Source: Coriobacteriales bacterium (lineage in GTDB: Bacteria > Actinomycetota > Coriobacteriia > Coriobacteriales > UBA8131). Taken from it: a stretch of 8,116 nucleotides of DNA. The position numbers and the translations under genes were made by a program. Within the stretch, counting starts at the first letter, position 1, and each line of letters begins with the position of its first letter. Location of the stretch: the NCBI GenBank assembly GCA_031263665.1, contig JAISFJ010000113.1, forward strand, positions 1 to 8,116. Direction: 5' to 3'. A model generated the notes under the pieces. It was given only the letters and a program-made list of their open reading frames with translations, did not search any database and was not told the origin of the DNA. This document shows, in pieces, positions 1 to 6,458 of the stretch.

Positions 1-1
1 G

Positions 2-286
2 CTCATCAACCTGTTTGAGATAGTGCCAGAGCGCTATGAAACCTTCATCGAAGTCTTGAGCTTCTTAGAAACCAAACGTCCTTTTGCCGAGGTAGACGCC
101 TTACTTCGCGGTCGCGACATCCTCAGCTTTGGCCTTGAATCCGGAGATAGACCCATGCAGCCAAGCGTCTTTGTTGACAAGCTCGAAGCCGCTGGCGGCA
201 TATTCTACGATAACGGCTGGCAGATAACAGCAGAGGGAAAGGAGTTGTTGGACACGATTCGAGAAAGAAAGAACGAGTCAGAGTGA
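2..286 (+). CDS. Small hypothetical protein, 3' end, winged-helix-like tail (partial)
   Basis: I do not recognise this gene. The reading frame is open from base 2, so the visible 94 residues are probably the C-terminal part of a protein that starts outside the window; the GTG at 23 is in frame but has no good ribosome binding site and sits inside a continuous helical stretch. The protein is soluble and acidic to neutral, with no signal peptide and no cysteines. The first half is helical. The end, around SVFVDKLEAAGGIFYDNGW followed by ITAEGKELL, looks like a recognition helix plus the beta wing of a winged helix, but this is only pattern resemblance. Its stop lies 26 bp before the start of the molybdoenzyme gene on the same strand, so it may be cotranscribed with it. 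It could be a regulator or accessory protein for the operon, or the end of an unrelated upstream gene. Coding is fairly sure, function unknown. Confidence 0.65.
   Translation, partial: LINLFEIVPERYETFIEVLSFLETKRPFAEVDALLRGRDILSFGLESGDRPMQPSVFVDKLEAAGGIFYDNGWQITAEGKELLDTIRERKNESE
174..204 (+). promoter_or_regulatory. Candidate promoter for the molybdoenzyme operon
   Basis: A perfect -35 hexamer TTGACA (174-179) is followed after 19 bp by CATATT (199-204), four of six matches to TATAAT. If used, transcription would begin near 211, inside the upstream small gene, and give a leader of about 100 bases before the catalytic subunit. The long spacer and the location inside a coding region make this weak. 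The main promoter may instead lie left of the window. Confidence 0.25.
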
Positions 287-300
287 GAAAAATTTTGATG

Positions 301-307
301 AAAGGAG
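301..307 (+). promoter_or_regulatory. Ribosome binding site fixing the catalytic subunit start at 313
   Basis: AAAGGAG lies 5 bases before the ATG at 313. The frame stays open back to a GTG at 283, which overlaps the upstream stop codon and has no comparable site. Starting at 313 also puts the twin-arginine motif at residues 8-9, the usual distance from the N-terminus. Confidence 0.8.
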
Positions 308-312
308 TAAGT

Positions 313-3300
313 ATGCGAGAAACTACCTTGACACGCCGTAGCTTTGTAAAGGCCGCGGCAGTCGCTGGTGCCGCCCTTACCGCAGGCGCAACCCTTACGG
401 GCTGCCTGAAGGAGGGTGGCGACACGCAGGGAGGTGGAGCAAGCGGACGCGCGATGTACGTCTCCATCTGTCATGGCTGTATTCAGGCCTGTCCCTGCAA
501 AGTTTATGTGGAAAATGGCGTGGTCGTTAAGATTGAGGGCCATCCCGACGCGCCGACGAACCAGGGCTCGCTGTGCATCAAGGGCCTCAACCAAATCCAC
601 ACCTGCTACAGCCCACGCCGCGTGCTCTATCCACTGAAGCGCACCGGCGCGCGCGGAGCAAACGACGCCACCTGGGAGCGTGTTTCCTGGGATGACGCCA
701 TCGAACTGGCGGCCTCCAAAATTGCCGAGGCCATCGAGAAATACGGTACCTATGCGTTTTTCGCCTCGGTTGGCGGAGGCGGCGCTTATTCGTTCATGCA
801 GGCGATGACCACGCCGATGGCGCTGGGTTCACCCACCGTCTTTGAGCCGGGCTGCGCGCAGTGCTACCTGCCGCGCATCACCGAGGCAGCCTATATGTAT
901 GGTGGAGCCGACCAGTCCATCGCCGACTGCGCCGTCCTTGAACCCTTTAAGGGCTTAGCGCCCCTCGAGGAGGCCAAGGGTGTGACCCAGGACACCAAGG
1001 TACTCGTGTTGTGGGCCGCTCAGCCGAGCGTGTCACAGACCGCCCAATCCGGTCGCGGCATGGCCGAGTTGCGCGCGCGTGGCTGCAAGACCATCGTCGT
1101 CGACCCCAACTTCTCACCAGACGCCGTCAAAGCGACCATCCACCTGCCGGTTCGCCCAGGCGCGGACGCCGCACTCATCTTGGCTTGGTACCGTGTCATC
1201 TTAGACGAGAAGCTCTATGACGAGGAATTTACGAAGTTCTTTACTAATATACCCTTCCTCATTAACCCCGATACCAAACTGCCGTGGCTGGCAACCGAGG
1301 TCATCGAAGGCTACACCCCTCCGGCCGACATGCCGGAAAACACTCCGGTCTACGTCTGCGTGGACGAAAACACCGGAGAGGTTGCCCCTCTGCCCTTTGG
1401 TGATGCCGCAACAGTTTCGCAAAGCGTGAACCCGCAGGTGCTCGCCACCGCCACCGTGGGCGGCCTGGAATCCAAATCAGCCGGCCAGATATATCGTGAC
1501 GAGGCGGAGCCCTGGACCTTGGAGAAGGCCGAAGAGTTCTGCTGGGTCCCAGCCGACCGGATTCGCGCGGCAATCGACCTCTACACGGGCGCCGAAGTCG
1601 CTGGCATTGCCAACGGCGTAGCTTCCGACATGGAAGAAACTGCTTCGCAGGTACCGGTAGGCCTGATGGGCCTTGACATGATAATGGGCTACATCAACAA
1701 GCCCGGCGCCACCATGACCCAAAACGGACCTTTGCCCGCCGAAGGGGAGGCACCACGCCCCACCATGTTCTGGAATGGGTTTGGCGGCATGTTTGGCCAG
1801 ATGTACGGCATCGGCTATGAAGTCGGCGCGACCAAAGAGGCCAACGAGGCACGCATCCAGGCCATCGAAGACGGCGCGAATCCCGATGCTCCGCCCTTCC
1901 AAAATGGCCCCACCCTTTACGCGATGAACCAGCTGCTGCTCGACCGCCTCGGCATGAAAAACCACCGCGGTCTCTACAACTGGTGCCACAGCCACATCCC
2001 CTCGGTTCGTGAAGCCATCGAGACCGGCGAGCCCTTTAAGCCGCGCGTATGGTTTGACATGAGCGGCAACAAGTTCGCCGTGCTTGGCAGCGCGGGTGCC
2101 TGGTATAACGCTATCATGGATGATGGTGTCGACTTCATCATCTGCCAATATCCGATGATTACCTCCTTCCAAATCGAGGTCGCCGACCTGATATTCCCGC
2201 TTGAGGAATGGCTGGAGGCTACCGGTGCTTCCGAGTTCGGTCAGCTCAACTACGCCTTCCCCAGCCCTGGCGTCATCCATCTGGGCGAGACGGTACCCAA
2301 CTCCGTCCCACCGAAGCGCGTTATCGACGCCGCCTCCGTTAAGCTCAACGAGAAGCTGGGCAGCATCACCTTCGGCGGCACGGGCAAGACGATAGAAGAG
2401 ATGAACCTGCAGTTCCCGCTCGGCTTAGGTGTCATGGGTGGCATCAACAGCGAGGAAGAAGTGTGGGCGACGCAGATAGCGGCCTTTGGCCCCGTCCTCG
2501 GACTGGCAGAGGGTGCGACACGCGACGATTATCTCGAGGCGGCCCGCGACCGAGCCGACGCCTACAACGTCACACCGCCCGACCAGTACTGGACCTATGG
2601 CCAGCACCTTGTTACGGCCAACGACGGCCTGCCCGTAGGCTTTGCCACCGAATCGCGCAAATGCGAGGTCTACAACACCTTGCACATCAAGCTCAGTCGT
2701 ACGGGCTGGCCCTATTGCTACCCGCGCGAGCTTGGCCCCATCGACCCGCGCGCCGGCACATGGGACGGCGAGTATTCGCCCATCTGCAACGTACCAGTTC
2801 AGAAGGAGGTTCCCGAAATCGCCAACGGCGGTGATTTTGTCGCTCCCTTCGACCCCGAGTTCCCGCTGGCCATCACCTCCGGCCGCGTGTACTACTTCCA
2901 TCACGGCACGATGCGTCACGCGCCCTTTGCTCGCGAGCTGTATCCGGCGCCTCTCGTGCGCATCAACTCCAAAACAGCGGCCGACTACGGCATCGCGGAC
3001 GGCGATTGGGTCGAGATTTCGTCCCGCCGCACCCAGGGCACAGACTTTGTGCACGGCACCGGCCTGGAGGCTGCCTACTCAGGCATCAAGGAGCAAAACA
3101 CCAAGACTGCCGAGCCCATCCGTGCCATCGCCTACGTGGCCGAGGTCGTCGCGCCTAACGTGCTGTGGATGGAGCGTTTCTGGAACCCCGAGTGCTACGA
3201 CTCCACGCAAAGCACCAAGACCGGTGGCTGGCAGGAGTGCAACGTCAACGTCATCACCAACGCAATCGACTGTAATTTCAATGAGGTGTTTGGCTCTTAC

Positions 3301-3504
3301 ACCAACCGCGGCTTCACCGTTAACATCAAGAAGTCGGAAAAACCCGCAAACGTCTGGGTCGAGCCTAAAGAGTTTGCGCCGTTTATGCCCACAACCACCA
3401 ACGAATACGCGCCCGACGACATTGGCGTCGCCATCGAGAACAAGGAGCTCCTCACTCCGATTGTCTCTTTCCCTGACGCCGCGCCGGCGGAAGGAGGTCA
3501 ATAA
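313..3504 (+). CDS. Tat-exported molybdopterin oxidoreductase, catalytic subunit (DMSO reductase superfamily)
   Basis: Catalytic subunit (1063 aa) of a Mo- or W-bisPGD enzyme of the DMSO reductase superfamily; the substrate is unknown. The N-terminus has a Tat motif TRRSFVKAA (R8, R9), a hydrophobic stretch and then LTGC with C31, a good lipobox. A [4Fe-4S] motif C-x2-C-x3-C-x27-C follows (C53, C56, C60, C88). GSPTVF leads into GCAQC (C181, C184), where the residue coordinating the metal is expected. The central cofactor domain includes DLIFPLEEWLEATG (from residue 625). The C-terminal dinucleotide-binding domain runs from about residue 850 (PLAITSGRVYY) through LWMERFWNPE (951 onward) to GSYTNRGF. 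This clade includes the gut actinobacterial catechol dehydroxylases and, more distantly, pyrogallol transhydroxylase. Electrons would come from the DmsB-type subunit encoded next, whose ATG overlaps this stop by one base. A reductase or dehydroxylase acting outside the membrane is the best inference. Confidence 0.93.
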   Translation: MRETTLTRRSFVKAAAVAGAALTAGATLTGCLKEGGDTQGGGASGRAMYVSICHGCIQACPCKVYVENGVVVKIEGHPDAPTNQGSLCIKGLNQIHTCYSPRRVLYPLKRTGARGANDATWERVSWDDAIELAASKIAEAIEKYGTYAFFASVGGGGAYSFMQAMTTPMALGSPTVFEPGCAQCYLPRITEAAYMYGGADQSIADCAVLEPFKGLAPLEEAKGVTQDTKVLVLWAAQPSVSQTAQSGRGMAELRARGCKTIVVDPNFSPDAVKATIHLPVRPGADAALILAWYRVILDEKLYDEEFTKFFTNIPFLINPDTKLPWLATEVIEGYTPPADMPENTPVYVCVDENTGEVAPLPFGDAATVSQSVNPQVLATATVGGLESKSAGQIYRDEAEPWTLEKAEEFCWVPADRIRAAIDLYTGAEVAGIANGVASDMEETASQVPVGLMGLDMIMGYINKPGATMTQNGPLPAEGEAPRPTMFWNGFGGMFGQMYGIGYEVGATKEANEARIQAIEDGANPDAPPFQNGPTLYAMNQLLLDRLGMKNHRGLYNWCHSHIPSVREAIETGEPFKPRVWFDMSGNKFAVLGSAGAWYNAIMDDGVDFIICQYPMITSFQIEVADLIFPLEEWLEATGASEFGQLNYAFPSPGVIHLGETVPNSVPPKRVIDAASVKLNEKLGSITFGGTGKTIEEMNLQFPLGLGVMGGINSEEEVWATQIAAFGPVLGLAEGATRDDYLEAARDRADAYNVTPPDQYWTYGQHLVTANDGLPVGFATESRKCEVYNTLHIKLSRTGWPYCYPRELGPIDPRAGTWDGEYSPICNVPVQKEVPEIANGGDFVAPFDPEFPLAITSGRVYYFHHGTMRHAPFARELYPAPLVRINSKTAADYGIADGDWVEISSRRTQGTDFVHGTGLEAAYSGIKEQNTKTAEPIRAIAYVAEVVAPNVLWMERFWNPECYDSTQSTKTGGWQECNVNVITNAIDCNFNEVFGSYTNRGFTVNIKKSEKPANVWVEPKEFAPFMPTTTNEYAPDDIGVAIENKELLTPIVSFPDAAPAEGGQ

Positions 3505-4166
3505 TGCCTAAGAGAAGTCTGGTCATCGACCTTGACCGTTGTTCCGGCTGCGACTCCTGCGTAGTTGCCTGCAAGTTTGAGAACAGCGTAGCACTCGGGA
3601 ACTATTGGACGACCGTCGTACCGGTCAAGCCCACAGGAACCCATCCCGACATCGATATGTACTGGGTGCCCATGCAGTGCCAGCAGTGCGAAAACTCGCC
3701 CTGCGTCGGTGCCTGCCCAACCGGCGCCTCCTACCGCGACTCCGAGAACAATGTCGTACTCATCAACAAGGAGGAGTGCACCGGCTGCAAATCCTGTCTC
3801 GCCGCCTGCCCCTACTCCGACCCCGAGGGTAACCAAAAGCCCAGCGTACGTTGGTTTAACGAGGAAGAAGGGGTGACCGAGAAGTGCACGCTTTGCAACC
3901 ACCTCACGGCTGCCTCCGACGGTGTGGAAAACACCAATGACACCAGCGACCCCGCCCATGCCGTGCCGCCCTGTGTGCATAACTGCTCCTGCGGCGCTCG
4001 CTCCTTTGGCGATTTGGACGACCCCAACTCCGCCGCCAGCAAGGTTTTGGCCCAAGCTGAGACGGACGGACGCAAGGTCTGTATAATCGAGGCGGAAGGC
4101 GTCATGCCCGCAACCCGCTATATTCTCTCTGAGGAAATAGCGACTTGGAGAGGGTTGGGTGAGTAA
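3504..4166 (+). CDS. DmsB-type four-cluster [4Fe-4S] electron-transfer subunit
   Basis: Ferredoxin-like subunit of 220 aa that should pass electrons from the membrane anchor to the catalytic subunit through four [4Fe-4S] clusters. Sixteen cysteines fall in the expected groups: C13/C16/C19/C23, C59/C62/C67/C71, C92/C95/C98/C102 and C128/C131/C157/C161. It has no signal peptide, as is usual for this family, so it is probably exported folded together with the Tat-bearing catalytic subunit. The start is clear: AAGGAGG at 3491-3497 lies 6 bases before the ATG, which overlaps the previous stop (TAATG). Two oddities occur in the last cluster motif. The loop between C131 and C157 is longer than the roughly 11 residues in E. 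coli DmsB, and the usual CP after the last ligand is replaced by C161-S-C163, giving an extra cysteine. Family assignment is very secure; the specific complex follows from context. Confidence 0.93.
   Translation: MPKRSLVIDLDRCSGCDSCVVACKFENSVALGNYWTTVVPVKPTGTHPDIDMYWVPMQCQQCENSPCVGACPTGASYRDSENNVVLINKEECTGCKSCLAACPYSDPEGNQKPSVRWFNEEEGVTEKCTLCNHLTAASDGVENTNDTSDPAHAVPPCVHNCSCGARSFGDLDDPNSAASKVLAQAETDGRKVCIIEAEGVMPATRYILSEEIATWRGLGE
4147..4154 (+). promoter_or_regulatory. Ribosome binding site for the GTG start at 4159
   Basis: GGAGAGGG lies 4 to 8 bases before GTG 4159, inside the end of the upstream coding region. It supports a GTG start that overlaps the preceding gene by 8 bases, with translational coupling; no nearby in-frame ATG fits the expected first membrane helix. 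Confidence 0.65.
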
Positions 4167-5049
4167 AGCGGTGATTCAGTGGTCAGTTGTCCTGCTTAAA
4201 TTTTGTGCTGTCGGCGGCGCGGGGATACTCGGCTTTGTTGGGCTCTCCGAGTTTGTTGGCGGCGAAAAAAAGAGGGTCAACACCATTGCTATCGTCATCG
4301 CTCTTGTTTTGTTGGCGGCGGCTGCCTGCGCGGCCTTCGTCCGGCTCGGCAAACCGGCAAGCATCATGTCGGTTGCCCGCAACATATCTTCCGGAACCCC
4401 GGTCTCCTTGGAGTTCCTCGCCTTTGTTGCCTGCGTCATCGTTGCGGTGGTCTACCTCTTTGTCACCATGAGGGAAAGTTCCACCAAAAAGGCGCTGGGG
4501 ATCGCCGCCATGATAGTGGCTGTGGCCGTCGGCTTTACGGGCGGCTACAGTCATCAGGCCATGGTCGGCATGACCGCGTGGCACTCGCCGGCGGTCTCGG
4601 TCAGTTTTCTGTTGAGCGCACTGGTGCCAGGAGGCTTTATCTACCTGGCACTGGTCGCGCTTTTCGGAGCGAACAATGAGGGAGGGAGCGAAGAGGGAGA
4701 CGATTCGGTTGATAGTTCGGTCGCCCAGACGGTTGACGATTCGACGCGGAAAATGACACTGGTTCTCGTCGGCTTATCGCTGCTTTCGACCGTCGCCCTC
4801 ATCGCCAACGGCCTGATGGTTCCCTTAGGGAGCGCTACCGTTCTCTACTGGATTTTGGTGTCACTCGTTGGCGGCGCAGTTCCTCTGGCTTCTGCCGCGC
4901 TCCTGCTGGCGAGACCCCTTCTTGCCTGGATATACCTGGGCGCAGGCGGTGCCCTTGTCGGCGCGTTTGCTCTGAGGGCAACGATATGGCTCGCTCTCAA
5001 CGCCGGCCTCTCGAAGACACTCGAAAGCGCTGCTATAATCATTACGTAA
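4159..5049 (+). CDS. DmsC-type membrane anchor / quinol-interacting subunit
   Basis: Integral membrane protein of 296 aa, close to the length of E. coli DmsC, with about eight hydrophobic helices (roughly residues 8-31, 42-62, 82-103, 110-130, 141-169, 196-217, 222-251 and 254-280). It should hold the catalytic and iron-sulfur subunits at the membrane and oxidise menaquinol. The family signature is visible as RLGKP (62-66) at the end of helix 2, followed by E85 and later GYSHQAM and AWHSPAVSVSFLLSAL. The first position of the signature is Arg, whereas E. coli DmsC has His65 there, a residue needed for quinol binding; the Glu matching E. coli Glu87 is kept. A hydrophilic acidic loop (about 171-195) separates helices 5 and 6. 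The gene starts with GTG inside the end of the DmsB-type gene. It is DmsC-like rather than NrfD-like by length and motif, though the two families are related. Confidence 0.85.
   Translation: MSKAVIQWSVVLLKFCAVGGAGILGFVGLSEFVGGEKKRVNTIAIVIALVLLAAAACAAFVRLGKPASIMSVARNISSGTPVSLEFLAFVACVIVAVVYLFVTMRESSTKKALGIAAMIVAVAVGFTGGYSHQAMVGMTAWHSPAVSVSFLLSALVPGGFIYLALVALFGANNEGGSEEGDDSVDSSVAQTVDDSTRKMTLVLVGLSLLSTVALIANGLMVPLGSATVLYWILVSLVGGAVPLASAALLLARPLLAWIYLGAGGALVGAFALRATIWLALNAGLSKTLESAAIIIT
5031..5039 (+). promoter_or_regulatory. Candidate internal promoter (extended -10) before the chaperone gene
   Basis: TGCTATAAT is an exact extended -10 element (TGnTATAAT), at the very end of the anchor gene and 53 bases before the chaperone ATG. 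The best -35 at 17 bp spacing is poor (TCGAAG, 5011-5016), but extended -10 promoters do not need a good one. Transcription would begin near 5046. It could give separate expression of the chaperone, NapG and NapH genes. It lies within codons for Ala-Ile-Ile, so chance is possible. Confidence 0.4.
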
Positions 5050-5092
5050 CGAATGGCCGTGCGAAGACGGGAGTGGGACAGAAAGGACCTCT

Positions 5093-5806
5093 ATGACTAC
5101 AGCAGACGACGCAAACGCCACAGACAGCCTCGCCAGTGTGTTGGCCGGTAGGGCTGACAGCTATCGGATGTTCTCGCGCATGTTCTTAAAGCCTTTGAGC
5201 GAGGCGGATATAGAGGAATTTGCGGCTATCGACTACGGCTCAATTGCCGAAGCGCTGAGCGACACCCCCCTTCTGGCTGAAGGATTCAAAGACATGGGTA
5301 GCGTTTTGCGCAAGCGTCATTCCGGCACACGGCAGCAACTCTCCACCGACTTCACCATGTGCTTCGATGGCATAACGGCGATAGACGAGCAGGTGGCGGT
5401 GCCCTATGCCAGCGTATTTCTGGGCGAAAGCGCGCTGCTGTATCAGGAGCCGCGTCAAAAGGTGTACGAACTATTCCAGGCGGAATCCATCAGCCTGAAA
5501 ACTGACGTCAAACTCCCCGAGGACCACCTGAGTTTTGAACTGGAGTTTCTCGCCGTACTCTCCGACCGCATTGCCACAGCGCTTGAGCACAACAACCAAG
5601 ACGAGGCGCTTCGCAACCTTGAGCTGTCGCGTGAGTTTATCAACGAACACATCCTGTCTTGGCTCGATTTGCTGAGGGAGCGCGCCGAAAAAATACTCAA
5701 AACCCGGTTTTATCGCGGTGCCCTCAAAGCGACCAGAGGCTACCTTGAGTTGGACTTGAAAACGATAGAGGACCTCATCGAAGTTGTTCGCAATGGACAA
5801 AACTGA
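5093..5806 (+). CDS. TorD/DmsD-family molybdoenzyme chaperone
   Basis: Cytoplasmic all-helical chaperone of 237 aa, expected to bind the Tat signal peptide and apo form of the catalytic subunit, keep it open for cofactor insertion and stop early export. The family signature is plain: PEDHLSFELEFLA at residues 142-154, matching the (E/P)DH...E..F core of TorD and DmsD, preceded by PYASVFLGE (104-112), a version of the Y-x-S-x-F segment. There is no signal peptide or membrane helix. ATG 5093 is preceded by AAAGGA (5082-5087) at 5 bases. The gene lies 43 bp after the anchor gene, the largest gap in the operon, and its 3' end overlaps the NapG-type gene by 14 bases. Its client is almost certainly the catalytic subunit encoded upstream; the Tat-bearing NapG-type protein is a less usual second possibility. 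Confidence 0.88.
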   Translation: MTTADDANATDSLASVLAGRADSYRMFSRMFLKPLSEADIEEFAAIDYGSIAEALSDTPLLAEGFKDMGSVLRKRHSGTRQQLSTDFTMCFDGITAIDEQVAVPYASVFLGESALLYQEPRQKVYELFQAESISLKTDVKLPEDHLSFELEFLAVLSDRIATALEHNNQDEALRNLELSREFINEHILSWLDLLRERAEKILKTRFYRGALKATRGYLELDLKTIEDLIEVVRNGQN

Positions 5807-6458
5807 GGCTCAGATTACCCGACGCAACCTCCTGTATGGCGTCGCGGGAGCGGCCGTGCTCTTGGGGCTCGGCGGGGCAACAAAATACGCCTTTGGCACA
5901 ACACCTCTTCTCAGACCCCCCGGCGGGCAGGATGAAGAACGCTTCTTAGCCGCCTGTATCAAATGCGACCGCTGCCGCTCCGCCTGCCCGTATGACGCCA
6001 TCTCGGTCGCGTCGGTAAATGATGGCCTGCTCAATGCCCGCACCCCCCGGATGACCTTCCGCATCGGACGATACAGCGCAAGCAAAAAACCAACCGAGGG
6101 CGTATTCGCGGGCGAAGGCAAGGGCTTCTGCAATTTTTGCGGACTTTGCATCAAAAACTGTCCCACCGAGGCCCTGCGCCCCTTTGACCCCGAAACCGAG
6201 CGGATTGGGCGCGCGGTCATCGAAGAAGGACTCTGCATCGCCTTTCACAACGAGGGCGGCTGCCGCAAATGCGTAGATGAATGCCCGTTTGGCGCCATCA
6301 CGCTCAACGCCCAGAGCAGGCCGGTCATAGACGAGGCGCTGTGCAACGGCTGCGGTGTTTGCGAAAACATCTGCCCATCCAACACCTACCGCTCCTACCA
6401 GGGCAGCAATCGTCGCGGCGTGAATGTCGAGGCGACCGATGAGCGGAGGCCGCAATGA
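5793..6458 (+). CDS. NapG-type Tat-exported ferredoxin with four [4Fe-4S] clusters
   Basis: Polyferredoxin of 221 aa of the MauM/NapG family. In nitrate reductase systems NapG works on the outer face of the membrane with NapH to carry electrons from quinol. The N-terminus has ITRRNLLYG (R10, R11) followed by a hydrophobic Ala/Gly/Leu stretch, a Tat signal that may stay uncleaved as an anchor. Four cluster motifs follow: C55/C58/C61/C65, C113/C116/C119/C123, C148/C157/C160/C164 (the long first gap is typical of NapG) and C184/C187/C190/C194. I prefer ATG 5793, which overlaps the chaperone gene by 14 bases; an in-frame TTG at 5784 would add three residues. Neither has a strong ribosome binding site, so translation is probably coupled. 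No napA, napB or napC lies in this window, so the redox partner is probably the neighbouring molybdoenzyme rather than a nitrate reductase. Confidence 0.87.
   Translation: MDKTEAQITRRNLLYGVAGAAVLLGLGGATKYAFGTTPLLRPPGGQDEERFLAACIKCDRCRSACPYDAISVASVNDGLLNARTPRMTFRIGRYSASKKPTEGVFAGEGKGFCNFCGLCIKNCPTEALRPFDPETERIGRAVIEEGLCIAFHNEGGCRKCVDECPFGAITLNAQSRPVIDEALCNGCGVCENICPSNTYRSYQGSNRRGVNVEATDERRPQ

Noticed and set aside
283..312. Upstream GTG start for the catalytic subunit, adding ten residues
   Set aside because: It overlaps the previous stop, lacks a good ribosome binding site, and pushes the Tat motif further from the N-terminus; ATG 313 has AAAGGAG at the right distance.
1477..2280. Long open frame on the minus strand (267 codons)
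   Set aside because: It lies wholly inside the catalytic subunit gene, whose motifs are clear; the frame is an antisense shadow of GC-rich codons.
2642..3511. Plus-strand alternative frame of 289 codons
   Set aside because: It is a frame-shifted shadow of the catalytic subunit's C-terminal domain, rich in Pro, Ser, Thr and Arg as expected of shifted GC-rich codons.
4082..4087. TATAAT hexamer near the end of the DmsB-type gene
   Set aside because: It has no spaced TG element and no acceptable -35 at 16-18 bp, and lies in codons for Cys-Ile-Ile; the next gene overlaps this one, so a promoter is not needed.
5695..5712. Inverted repeat with an A run and a T run (AAAACCCGGTTTT) as a possible terminator
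   Set aside because: The stem is short and it lies inside the chaperone coding region, followed by overlapping downstream genes.
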